Source of the DNA: Siphonodentalium dalli
Lineage: Eukaryota > Mollusca > Scaphopoda > Gadilida > Siphonodentaliidae
Direction of reading: 5' to 3'
Length of the DNA stretch: 64,000 bases
Assembly: GCA_032622095.1 (NCBI GenBank)
Contig: CP136063.1
Location: 15,233,814 to 15,297,813 of the forward strand
Shown here one piece after another: positions 53,488 to 64,000 of this stretch. The notes under the pieces were generated by a model. It was not told the origin of the DNA, searched no databases, and saw only the letters and a program-made list of their open reading frames with translations. The stretch's first letter is position 1; each line of letters begins with the position of its first letter. The position numbers and the translations under genes are program-made.

Positions 53488-53607
53488 TTCGTGGCCACGA
53501 ATTAATATTTCGTGGCCACGAATTAGTATTTCGTTGCCACGAATTAGTATTTCGTGGCCACGAATTAGTTATTTCGTGACCACGAATTAGTATTTCGTGG
53601 CAACGAA
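53488..53607. repeat. minisatellite of the palindrome TTCGTGGCCACGAA
   Basis: Six copies of a roughly 21-23-bp unit made of TTCGTGGCCACGAA plus TTAGTAT. Each unit is a perfect or near-perfect palindrome. Some copies have TTGCCAC or TGACCAC variants. Confidence 0.85.
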
Positions 53608-53784
53608 AAAAAAAAAATCCGCGTCCTAAACTAGCCACCATACTTGACGGCCCCTGACGGTGGTTGAATTTATTTATGGGACCATCTCCTTTTATACTCA
53701 ATAGAATATAAGCAACACATGAATGAATTCGAGGCATGGATTAGTGCAAAATACACTCGTTTGGTCTACGAATGATGCAAAGAA

Positions 53785-53890
53785 CATGGTAATTATAATG
53801 AAAATTAATAAACGGCTGGAGTCATAAATAAATTGTCATTAAAATGGTAAGTATAATGAAAATTAATAAACGGCTGGAGTCATCAATTAA
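53785..53890 (+). repeat. two direct copies of about 40 bp
   Basis: ATAATGAAAATTAATAAACG followed by GCTGGAGTCAT occurs twice, near 53796 and 53856. The following 53930-54450 is a stretch of TTTCTTAAGTAAGAAAA-like short inverted motifs without a gene. Confidence 0.7.
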
Positions 53891-54568
53891 TTTTCATTAT
53901 GCATGCACTGCCAAAAATATTTTCTCAATTCAGGAAAAAAAAAATGTTGAAATGAGATATTATCTTGGGAGAATAGCTAGAAAAATAAGAAAAAACATAT
54001 TTTCTAGGTCAAGAAATGAAAGGGTGGGAAATTTTCTTGTCTGAGAAAATTTCTTTAAGAAAACACAGTAATCTTAGTAAGAAAATCCTAGTAAAAAAAT
54101 CTTAGTATAGATTTTTTTTTCTTAATGTAGGAAAGATTGTTTTTCTCACATAAGTTTATTTTTCTTGAAATAAGATAAGTTTAAGATACTGCGATTATTT
54201 TGGGAGAATAGCTAGAAATTTAAGAAAGCTATACAATTAATCTAGAACAAGAAATTGTATTTTCTATAGTTAGAAATATCGTCAAGATATTTTTTCTTAA
54301 GTGATGCCAATTTTTTCTAGAATGAGATTTTCTCAAGCAGGAAAATAAATCTAAGTAAGGGAAACAAGTTTTCTTAACTAGGAATATTTTTCCCAGTTAG
54401 GAAAGATATATTAGAAAACAATTCTTAATTAAGAAAAACATTTAATTTTAAATTAATATATAATTTCAATTGTGTTTTAAAATATACAATTGACATTTAT
54501 TCTGAATATAAAAACTTCTTTGTAAATATCATCGTTAAATGTATAATAGAGACACTAAGGGGGCTTAA

Positions 54569-55060
54569 AGGCACGGGAGGCCTTAGTTGTCGAAAATATT
54601 CATATTTGTTTCAATCACCGTAAACAGAAAAACATTAAAACGCATACAGTTTTGTTCATATATACCATGACCATCGCGTAAACAGCATGCTATCATAAAG
54701 ACCTACTATATTTTACCTAAGCAGGAGCCTGATTGTGTTACAGAATGCAGCACAGTGTTACTGGCTAATCACACACAAATGATATAAATGCTCTTTATTC
54801 GTTCCATATCAAAATTCAGCAACAATGAACGCTCTTTATGTTTACCATCATAATATAAACAAAACCAGGAAAGTACCTTTTTATGCTTTTGTTTACATAA
54901 GAATGATCAAACATATGACAATAACATACTGTTTATGCGATATTTCTTATTTGTATACGGACAAAGTATGTCTGCATTTTAATATTCTTTCTGTTTTTGG
55001 CAGTTTTTGACCGGTGGAAATATTTTCACAGCATACCCACCGCCAAGGCCTCCCGTACCT
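54569..55060. mobile_element. MITE, 492 bp, TTAA target duplication
   Basis: TTAA at 54565-54568 and 55061-55064. Inverted ends AGGCACGGGAGGCCTTAG and the complement of CCAAGGCCTCCCGTACCT. The best-preserved member of the family also found at 12927, 14180 and 14621. TTAA duplications point to piggyBac- or Kolobok-type mobilisation. No coding capacity. Confidence 0.85.
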
Positions 55061-55737
55061 TTAAACTTTAAATATACAATCAACAATTTCTCGTTACAGT
55101 TATGGGTTTCTAAAATTGCAAGTGGCCAAACAAGATACTGTGTACATTCGCGAAATGAAACTATACAAAGTACCTGTATCTTGTTCTGCCTCTTAAAATT
55201 GTATAAACCTATATACGCAACCAAAAATATATTGATTGCTAATAATTACATCCCGACACATGATTTTCAATATATTTATAGAAAGAGTTACCTCAAATCT
55301 GTCGGTTGCAAAAAAAATATATAACAATTTCTGTTATTTGAGTATCCAGTTCAAACGATAGGAAAAAAAATCATCACACATGACAAAACAAGCACTGTAT
55401 GTGCCTTAATAAACATCGTAACCCTGTATTTTTAAATGCACATATTCTAGGACGGGTGATGTGTAATAAAGACAGAAAGAAACTTTTTGTATTAATGGAT
55501 TTGTTGATACGGCACTTGTGCCATTGAGGAAAGATAGAACTCTAGGGTGTGCTGTTCATTCCGTCATTGTGCGCTAGCACTCATGTCATATCAACAAACC
55601 CATAAACAAAATTGTGTAATTCTGAGTATATACAGCATGGTTTAAATAGCTGTTTCATGAATCATGCAGATTGCAGGTTTACTGTTCAGGTACTAGCCCA
55701 AGTCTTTTCGGTATGCAACAGCTTGAGATATCGAATA

Positions 55738-55948
55738 CAGTAATGGCCTGAGTATAATCGACTCCTTAAACACAATAGAATTATGGGTAACTTTTCAGGA
55801 TTTAGTCGGAAATATGGCTTGTTGCCATTCATCGGAAAGCTCTGAGAGCTTTCCGATGAATGGCAACAAGCCATATTTCCGACTAAATCCTGAAAAGTTA
55901 CCCATAATTCTGCTGTGGTTAAGGAGTTGATTACTTAGAGCAATACTG
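55738..55948. repeat. foldback repeat of about 211 bp
   Basis: Two inverted arms of about 105 bp meet at 55843. The inner 80 bp pair perfectly (GAATTATGGGTAAC near 55778 with its complement). A half copy is present inside the CMC element at 7995-8067, so it is an interspersed family. Confidence 0.85.
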
Positions 55949-57039
55949 CAGTTGAAACTGTTTTGGATCGAGTCCTGTCCGGCTACTCTTCTATAACCTC
56001 TCAAGATTTTGCAGTGTTGAATGGGTCACCATGAATCGCTCAATTAAACAATCGCAACGGTGTTGAGTGTTTTGCTTATCGCTCACTATTTACTGCTGTA
56101 TATAAACAAACGATTGACTCACACAAAGTGTGTTTTGTGGATAATAACGCATTCATATGAACAATATCCTATACTATTAGTATATTCTTGGGAAACTTTT
56201 TGTAAATGTTATTTATAAATTATAACCTATAACGAAGGCCATCCATTCCTTTAAGTTCCAAAGATATAAGGAGAATCACTGCATTTTAATTGCATACCGC
56301 ATCCATCGTGGTGCTGTTTTGTGTTCAAGTGACAACCTTACCATGGTGTTGGAAATTACTGCAGTGTAATACCACAGCATTACCTGGGTAACACCACGTT
56401 AGAGATGGTCAATTACTTTAAGTATATGCAGGTTTGAAATCATCACGCTTGGGAAAGGCTGCCCTCTATGTTCTTATAAAAAAATAACATAAAAGTTTGT
56501 AAAACAAGGTACATGTACATACTATGAGTATAGCGGTATGAAGTGTCTGGGGCACCTTTGATGGATAAAAGCGAATGTATACAGGCCTTAAAATTTTGCA
56601 AGAATCAAACTATAGCATTTCTACATCAAATCAGCTGCTTTTTACCAGACTCAAACGAAGAATCATGATTCTGACTCTCATCACACTAAAATCCCTACAA
56701 AATAATCTACTGGTGTGCAGATATTTCATTGAGTGTTTCAAATCATTTTAAATGGACCCAAGGCACTCATAGTGAGTAAATATGCCTAACATATAACATA
56801 CAACAGTTCGTAAAAACATCACCACTCAGAAAAACATGAATTCCTGATTCCTATATTAATTATTGAAAGTTTTCCAATAACGAAATTTCTCCTGTTGGAA
56901 CCATTGCTATGTAAACAAAACTGTTACAGTGATTTGTCAACAAACATTGCTACTAGTAATCGCGTAGAAGGTTAAACATATTTTAGTCTATTAAAATCTT
57001 ATTTTCAGAATATTTTTCAATGCTTTGGCCATGCAATGT
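55949..57039. other. intergenic, nothing recognised
   Basis: AT-rich, no gene-like frame and no repeat I recognise. Confidence 0.4.
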
Positions 57040-57043
57040 TTAA

Positions 57044-57297
57044 CCCTTTCATGATGAGAGCTGCGCTGGTACAGCATTAAAGATCATGTACCAGTGAATG
57101 CTTGTATATATGCAAGTCTCACATAGGAAGCCTCATATGTATAAGAGAATGCACTGGATTACAAGGTCAAGGTAAATATTGTTAGGCCATGTATTCTCTT
57201 ATATATGTGAGGCTCCATTTTGGAGACTCGCAAATATAAGAGAATGCATTGGCGCAGGGTTTTAGCAACATTTCAAGAATCTCCAATCATGGAAGGG
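57044..57297. mobile_element. MITE with TTAA ends, related to the minisatellite
   Basis: TTAA at 57040-57043 and 57298-57301. Ends CCCTTTCATGAT and the complement of ATCATGGAAGGG are inverted. Its left terminus continues GAGAGCTGCGCTGGTACAGC, the unit of the minisatellites at 1-583 and 50491-50835. The interior repeats a TATAAGAGAATGCA motif. Confidence 0.65.
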
Positions 57298-57301
57298 TTA
57301 A

Positions 57302-59377
57302 GTTTTTATTAAACTTTTGCATCTTATTGGACTTATTCAACATTGGATGGTAATGTCACTGTAACAGTGATGTTTATCAGAATTGCTAGCATGCAATGAC
57401 ATTCTTTCATATAAATTAATTAACTCACAGAATATCGAAAGACCAGATGTGAGTATAATATAAATTTACCACCCCATTTTATGCAGGGATACAAAAAATA
57501 AAGATAACATATGTTATGCTTTAAAGTCAGCATGGACAATTAAAGGTAAACAATCTGAATTGATGGTCTCCATACCATCAGATTCCAAGAACAACATTTC
57601 TTAATCGATTAAATACCAAAACATAATGCTAACTAAGTACTGTCAACTCTAGTGTAACATTTTCCAAAACATGTTATATATCAACATTTTGTTCATCGCA
57701 ACTTGGTATCAAGATTAGGTCAGTCGACTCAGTCGGCTCGTTGAATATTTGCTAGGCCGGGAAATATTCAAGGCGATGAAAAATAACAGATTAAAAATTT
57801 TTATATTTTGTAACTCAGAACTTTAAAGGGTGTGTTCCTCGACTTGAATCAATTATTTTTACCCCCGAAGCCAAAGAAATAGTAATTGAGGAGCGTGAAC
57901 TCGGATTATCTATCTTTAAATGTGCATGTATGGTACATGTATAAGCCACTTTACGCTCCTTGTACAGATTACTTGGTGATACAGCAGGTTGACAAAGATA
58001 AAGGAACATTAGAATATTTTGATTCTGTTATGGATTTTAAGGCCTGTATGTGTACATGAATCTGATTATATTGACATACTGCAATAATATGTCACTTAAA
58101 AGTTCATATCCTTCAGATAAGCTCAGAAACAAGGCTTGAGACTGTTCCATGGGTACTGTTGTGCTTTGTGTGGAAATTTGAAACGGGTACACCTCCAAAT
58201 TCTGGTCAATGTAGTATGAAATATAAAAAAGTTTATGCATACGCTGGATGCCATAGTGCACATTTTCTGAGACTCGATGAAGTATACAAGTACATGTCTG
58301 TTGTAGAATTGAATTCACTAACTTCACTTGCCAAGATTTTCACCACATAAGTCTGATAAAATGTAGAGGTCACTGATCGGTCTCCATCACGGAAGGAATG
58401 CATACATATATGTGTCATTTTTGCCTTTGATGAACACATTGATCGTCATTTGGTTATAAATTAAAGCCTCCCCTTCGCTGCAGTGTGCACTAGTTACCAG
58501 GTAAGCATGGTACTGGATTCAGTGCATACCGTCCGTATGTATACATATGGTACATGTGTATAGCCAGGAGACTCAGGACTCACTGTCACACTGCAACAAC
58601 ACACATGTCATCATCATTGTCATGCATGGACGAATACCGATAACATCTACAGTACATGTATACAGTACATGTATCCAGTACATGTACACCGAATAACATT
58701 TGAAATCCTTCCTCATCCAGTCTTGGACAGAATTAATAATATTGGTATTAAGGGTCACCATGCAGTGTCTGCAAGAAGCACTCTGACAGGAAACATGATT
58801 CTATGATTGGTTATCAGATAATCATATCAGGCCTTGAATGAAATTTTGATGTCTCAATCCAGTCAAGCAGCTCCTCCTGTCTGAAAAAAAAAGATTTTAA
58901 TGCTTGTAATGACATCAGAAAAGAGGAATGACTGATCATATACATATTATTAAGATACATCATCCAAATTGATCACCCGGGGGCCGAGTTATAACAGTAA
59001 ATTATATCCATTCAAATGCTGCATGATGGTCAGAAACAGCTACAAATACATATACCGGTATCATATACCGGTGTAACAGATATCTCCCCCTGGATAGATC
59101 CCCCACTCTGGATACCCCCCCCCCCCATGAATGACTAAAATAAAATTTCACTCATTTGATATATGTTACTTGAACAAACAAAAATAAAAAAACAAACTTA
59201 AATCTCATAAAACATTTCTTTCTGGCCATTTCAGGGTCAAACGATATTAAATGAGTGAATTTTCTTTTAGTCATACATGGGGGAAAACGCCCAGGGTGTG
59301 CGAGTGAGATATCTGAGGACATTCGCAAATACACTCCCCCATGGAGGAAGATATCCAGACAGGAGGAGGTGACGTGT
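57302..59377. other. intergenic, no clear gene
   Basis: Several short frames in both directions, none with supporting splice sites or motifs. TACATGTA-rich stretches occur near 58500-58690, and a C tract lies at about 59117-59126. Confidence 0.4.
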
Positions 59378-59385
59378 TACACCGG

Positions 59386-60352
59386 CAGAGGCGGACTGGG
59401 CCAAGAAACCGGCCCGGGAAATTAATATAATACCGGCCCATCTGTTTGGGGGAGGGGGGGGGGGGGGTGGGGCGTCCACAGTCCACCTTGGAAAATTCCA
59501 ACTGCACCCCCCCCCCCTTGAATCAGAACAAGATTAAATACATATTTTTGCATAATTCCATTTGCACCCCCCCCCCCTTGAATCAGATGCAGACCAAATA
59601 CATGTTTTTGCAGAATTCCATTTGCACCTCTGGTCTAATATCATATATATTCATAAACCATGGTTCTATATATTCCCGGTATGAGACCATTCAGATATTT
59701 TTACCTGAAAAATTGCATAAAATCTAACATCTAGCGGTCTAACTCCAGACAAATGCACACGGCTACGGACAAGAGACCAGGACACACCGGGCTGTTCATG
59801 GTTGTTCGGCCCGTGGTGAGAACATTTTGAAAACTATACAAGAAAATCTCGAATCCGATAAACTAGACTGGCATCAACTGAAGCGTTCCTATTTTCTTGT
59901 AAATTTCAATTGGGGGAGGGGTGCGTAAGAATTTGTTTGGGATTTACAGCTGGGAGTTACCGTTAAAATCTCGAGATTAATGGGATCTTTACGTGGTGTT
60001 ATATGATGCCGACAAGTTCATTTAATGTCAAATGGCGGCCCACGTCCGGAATTTTCCCGGTCTCCCGATCGGCCATGCAGTCCGCCTCTGCCCTCATGAA
60101 TTTATGTGAGAAGAGTACCATCTTATTGGATACACGGCTGGTTAAACAACACATGTGGCGGCCCACGTCGGTTTCATTTGCGGCCCAAGTTGTGGTTGGG
60201 CGGCCCAACCACATATACCCCCCCCCCCCCCCAAACCGTAAAAAAAACCCCTCGGATTCTCGCTTGATAAAAAATCACGTGGAATCAGAATTATTCCGGC
60301 CTCCGGCCCATCGGGAAATTTCCCGGTCTCCCGATCGGCCAGTCCGCCTCTG
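59386..60352. mobile_element. hAT-type non-autonomous element, 967 bp
   Basis: Perfect 8-bp duplications TACACCGG at 59378-59385 and 60353-60360 flank inverted ends starting CAGAGGCGGACTGG. An 8-bp duplication and CAG ends fit the hAT superfamily. A further internal terminus of the same type (GCAGTCCGCCTCTG near 60080) suggests one copy inserted into another or a composite. No transposase. Confidence 0.8.
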
Positions 60353-60477
60353 TACACCGGTACCTGCACCAAATACTCCAAACATTCCAGATACATGTAT
60401 ATAGGTACCGGTATGATATCATATTGGTCTTGTAAATATCATATATTTGTAAATGTTTTAAGGCAATTTAAACAGCT

Positions 60478-60836
60478 TGGGGGGAGGGGGGGGGGATTTC
60501 CGGCACATATGCCGGGGTGGGTGGGTGGTCAAAGCCACCAACAAGCAATTTTTTCCGCAACTAAAACAAAAAAATTCCTGCTTGTTTTTTTTAGTGTTTT
60601 GGCAATGAGTTGGGCTTCAAAACCACTTTGAATGAGAGAAATAATGTAATTCTAACTGGTAAACTGACTGCAGGCAGTTATCGTGTTGTATTTTGTTGCA
60701 AATCTTGAAATCCAAGGCCATGTTTTTTTGGCCGAATGACCTCAAAATGACTCATTCCTATTTACATGTCCATGTTAACATCCATGATAAATAGTATGCA
60801 CAGAAATTGATATACAGCTGTTTACAGTGAATTTCC
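60478..60836 (+). repeat. direct repeat, copy 1
   Basis: About 360 bp matching 61302-61700. Shared blocks include GCCGGGGTGG, TTTTTTCCGCAACTAAAA, TTCCTATTTACATGTC and ATACAGCTGTTTACAGTGAA. Both copies start at a G tract. Confidence 0.75.
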
Positions 60837-61301
60837 CCCCGCAAATCTCTGTTTTAGTGCTAAAAGGGGGTGGGTGTAAAAAAAATGGTCGGAAAAAACT
60901 GCCAAAAACGGAAAAAAATTTGGCGGTGGGGGTGGGTGGGTACAAAAAATTATCGAAAGGGAAAAAAATGCCATACATGCCTGAAATTTGTTTCCGACCC
61001 CCCCCCCTGGGGGGGGGGGGGGGGGCAATGTGGCACCCCAAATGTCAATACATTTGATTTTATCATCTTTACTTGAATATGTGAGTTCACAAATACTCTA
61101 TTTCCATGCATATACTAGTAAACACAATTATACATAATCATTGGAGAATTGAACAAATTATATTGTATAATATACAAGCATAATTATGTATACTAGAAGA
61201 TAGCAGCACAAACTAGTACTTCTGCATTTCAAATATCACACATACCAGTATATACCACTTATACTGCGGATTGACTTCTTTAAAAATATTGGCCATCATA
61301 T

Positions 61302-61700
61302 CAGGGGGGGATTTCTGGGCACGTATGCCGGGGTGGATGGGTGGTTGAACTTGATGGGACCAACAAACATTTTTTTCCGCAACTAAAATGTTTTTTTCCT
61401 GCAAGTCGTTTGAATGTTTTTGCAATGAGTTTGGCTTAAAACTCATTACAATAAGAGAAATACCGGTATTTATAAAACAGAAATGACAAATTTCATGATA
61501 ATCAGACAAACAGTATAGCTTGTAGCTCATGCTAATGGATTGAATTTTGAATTCCAAGATGGCCACCGGCTGGTGACCGGCAGCCATGTTTTTTTGCTGA
61601 ATGACCCCAAAATGAGTCGTTCCTATTTACATGTCAATGTTAACATCCATGACAAATAGTATTCACAGAAATTCATATACAGCTGTTTACAGTGAATCTC
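61302..61700 (+). repeat. direct repeat, copy 2
   Basis: Second copy of the block at 60478-60836; it is followed directly by a third hAT-type terminus at 61711. Confidence 0.75.
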
Positions 61701-61710
61701 CCACACCCAG

Positions 61711-61944
61711 AGGCGGACTGGCCGATCGGGAAATTTCCCGATGGGCCGGAGGCCGGAAAAATTCTGATTCCACGTAATTTTCTATCAAGCGAGAATCCGA
61801 GGGGGTTTTTTACGGTTTGGGGGGGGGGGGGGGTATATGTGGTTTGGCGGCTCAACCACAACTTGGGCCGCAAATGAAACTGACGTGGGCCGTCACATGT
61901 GTTGTTTAACCTGCCGTGTATCCAATAAGATGGCACTCTTCTAA
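61711..61944 (+). mobile_element. truncated copy of the hAT-type element
   Basis: Starts CAGAGGCGGACTGGCC and is the reverse complement of about 60110-60352, including the poly-G stretch and the TGGCACTCTT end. No second terminus is seen. Confidence 0.7.
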
Positions 61945-62161
61945 GAATATATTGATTCGGAAATTATTGCACATGTCAAATGTTTTACTTCGGATAATGT
62001 GTACTGCCAATATATATATATATTTAGGGGGGGTTGTCGGAAAAAATTAGCGTGTATTTTTTTTCCAAATATGTATTTTCAGACCCACAACTTCAATTTT
62101 CTCTCATTTTATAGAATATGGATTAACCTTAATATCCAAATCATATATACATGAGTAGTAC

Positions 62162-62932
62162 AATCCACATAAAACAATTTTGGATAACCACTGTCTTGGT
62201 TTACATGTGATATTGACCCCATTAACCCTCTTAATAATGCCAACTATGTCAGTGTCTACCAGTCGATTGCAGAATTCTACCCTGCGATCGCTTATCTGGC
62301 AAATTTTTACTGCAGAACTATCCCATGTATTAAACAATTTCTCATCCAATGGTATCAGAAAACAGTTATATGCTGGACCTTGCTGGTATCTCATTCATCT
62401 CATTTGCATCTTTTTCAAAGTCGAGGTAATGACTAGTTGTCATTTTTTAAAGTGCATACATAGCGTTGCGATCACCAATATACATGTTTGTACATGTAAT
62501 GACATCGCGAGGTACAAATCTGCATTCTACTGGTAGACAATGACCATTTTAGTCATAATAATCTAAACTAAGTTACCAAGCACCTTCTCGTGAATTGTAT
62601 GTTCCGGTTTTTTTTTTCGGTTTCCGGTCAAACCGAGTTGTTGTCCGCCTGGGGTAGATTTGATTTTTCTGGGGGGGGGGGGGCAAATGGTCAGTGGAAA
62701 AAAAAATGCAGTTTTTGCTGTTTTTTTGGGGGGGGGGGTACGTTTAAGGTCCATAAATTTGAGGATAGCGGTATTTACATGTATTGGTGACTATGTAACA
62801 AATATTCATCTACATGGTAGCTATAGATTATAAACTCACCACTGGTATTTTGGCGAACAGACTTCCAGTAATATTTCACCTGTCATTTGTTCATTGCCAC
62901 GTGTCTAGCTAGACAGGACCGACGCTTAGACT
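62162..62932. repeat. 771-bp tandem duplication, copy 1
   Basis: Nearly identical to the following copy. On the minus strand a frame of about 80 codons (62394 down to about 62155) is open and shared by both copies (begins MRYQQGPAYNCF). It may be a duplicated exon, but no clear splice sites are visible. Confidence 0.85.
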
Positions 62933-63710
62933 AATCCACATAAAACAATTTTGGATAACCACTGTCTTGGTTTACATGTGGTATTGACCCCATTAACCCT
63001 CTTAATAATGCCAACTATGTCAGTGTCTACCAGTCGATTGCAGAATTCTACCCTGCGATCGCTTATCTGGCAAATTTTTACTGCAGAACTATCCCATGTA
63101 TTAAACAATTTCTCATCCAATGGTATCAGAAAACAGTTATATGCTGGACCTTGCTGGTATCTCATTCATCTCATTTGCATCTTTTTCAAAGTCGAGGTAA
63201 TGACTAGTTGTCATTTTTTAAAGTGCATACATAGCGTTGCGATCACCAATATACATGTTTGTACATGTAATGACATCGCGAGGTACAAATCTGCATTCTA
63301 CTGGTAGACAATGACCATTTTAGTCATAATAATCTAAACTAAGTTACCAAGCACCTTCTCGTGAATTGTATGCTCCGGTGTTTTTTTCGGTTTCCGGTCA
63401 AACCGAGTTGTTGTCCGCCTGGGGTAGATTTGATTTTTCTGGGGGGGGGGGGGGGGCAAATGGTCAGTGGAAAAAAAAGAAGCAGTTTTTGCTGTTTTTT
63501 TTTGGGGGGGGGGGGGTATTTTTAAGGTCCATAAATTTGAGGATAGCGGTATTTACATGTATTGGTGACTATGTAACAAATATTCATCTACATGGTAGCT
63601 ATAGATTATAAACTCACCACTGGTATTTTGGCGAACAGACTTCCAGTAATATTTCACCTGTCATTTGTTCATTGCCACGTGTCTAGCTAGACAGGACCGA
63701 CGCTTAGACT
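62933..63710. repeat. 771-bp tandem duplication, copy 2
   Basis: Second copy; differs by a few substitutions and in the lengths of two poly-G tracts. The shared minus-strand frame is at 62926-63165. Confidence 0.85.
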
Positions 63711-63714
63711 AATC

Positions 63715-63965
63715 ATGGGCGAAATCAATCTTCATATGTTGAAGATGAGAGGGCATGATGCCGCATCCACCATGGCTAATGAATCTGGTATGTCTGTAAT
63801 TGAAGAAAAAATACATGTACATGTATGCTGCATATACATGTATGTGATATGGATGCATGTATTTTCATAATTTGCAAACATATTCAAAAACCAAGTGTAA
63901 AGTTCATTCTTCCAACAGTATTAGCATTTTCGGCGATTCAGATGTCAGAAGACCATAATTCAATC
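63715..63965 (+). CDS. first two exons of an unidentified host gene (partial)
   Basis: Exon 1 63715-63787: ATG, 24 codons and one base, then G/GTATGT. Exon 2 63919-63965: after TTCTTCCAACAG, 47 nt open in the matching phase, then ATC/GTAAGT. The joined peptide has 40 residues (MGEINLHMLKMRG...). No family recognised; the rest lies beyond the window edge. The in-phase pair of good splice sites is the only evidence. Confidence 0.45.
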
Positions 63966-64000
63966 GTAAGTGGAGGAATCGGGCCTGACAAAATCATGGA

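Noticed and set aside
58159-58439. Overlapping frames on both strands near 58.0-58.4 kb
   Set aside because: No splice signals, no motif, and opposite-strand frames are equally long.
60003-60404. 133-codon plus-strand frame in the hAT-type element
   Set aside because: It runs through the inverted terminus and a C tract (proline run); shadows exist on the other strand and no transposase motif is present.

Overview
The window looks like repeat-rich genomic DNA of a marine invertebrate. It has spliced genes with GT/AG introns, TATA boxes and AATAAA signals, many TACATGTA and ACCGGTAT words, and several classes of animal DNA transposon. I cannot name the species; an echinoderm, hemichordate, amphioxus or mollusc would fit. 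No bacterial gene, tRNA, rRNA or CRISPR array is visible. Almost everything recognisable is mobile DNA nested in mobile DNA.

Layout. 1-1196 is host flank: a roughly 39-bp minisatellite and a palindrome. 1197-49963 is a head-to-tail array of ten non-autonomous Helitron units. Each has a TC 5' end and a 3' hairpin followed by CTAG, and the next unit starts immediately after; the outer edges sit between A and T. Two large autonomous-type elements have jumped into the array. A 14.2-kb CACTA/Mirage-type (CMC) transposon at 4105-18260, flanked by TA, lies in unit 2. A 17.1-kb Polinton/Maverick at 19594-36666 lies in unit 3, with perfect 6-bp TATATG duplications and 330-bp inverted repeats. 49964-64000 is flank again: the same minisatellite with a duplicated locus, a truncated LINE, TTAA-type MITEs, a hAT-type element, direct duplications, G/C homopolymer tracts and the first two candidate exons of an unidentified host gene.

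The Polinton carries a nearly complete gene set: protein-primed DNA polymerase B, packaging ATPase, chromodomain integrase, adenovirus-type cysteine protease, double jelly-roll major capsid protein, penton-like minor capsid protein, a small membrane protein and small basic core-like proteins. The polymerase frame has two in-frame stops and one other gene is frameshifted, so this copy is probably no longer autonomous.

The most striking signal is in the left arm of the Polinton. Four small genes stand as two divergent pairs on duplicated, internally symmetrical bidirectional promoters. Each of the four ends 13-22 nt after its stop codon with a stem-loop matching the 3' end of replication-dependent histone mRNAs: a 6-bp stem, a UUUC loop and usually an AC-rich 3' flank. 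One gene has two such hairpins, and they differ by a compensatory base-pair change. None of the four proteins is a histone. This suggests a mobile element or virus that uses the histone mRNA 3' processing route for its non-structural genes. A third divergent pair stands on a palindrome that also gives both proteins the same first 32 residues.
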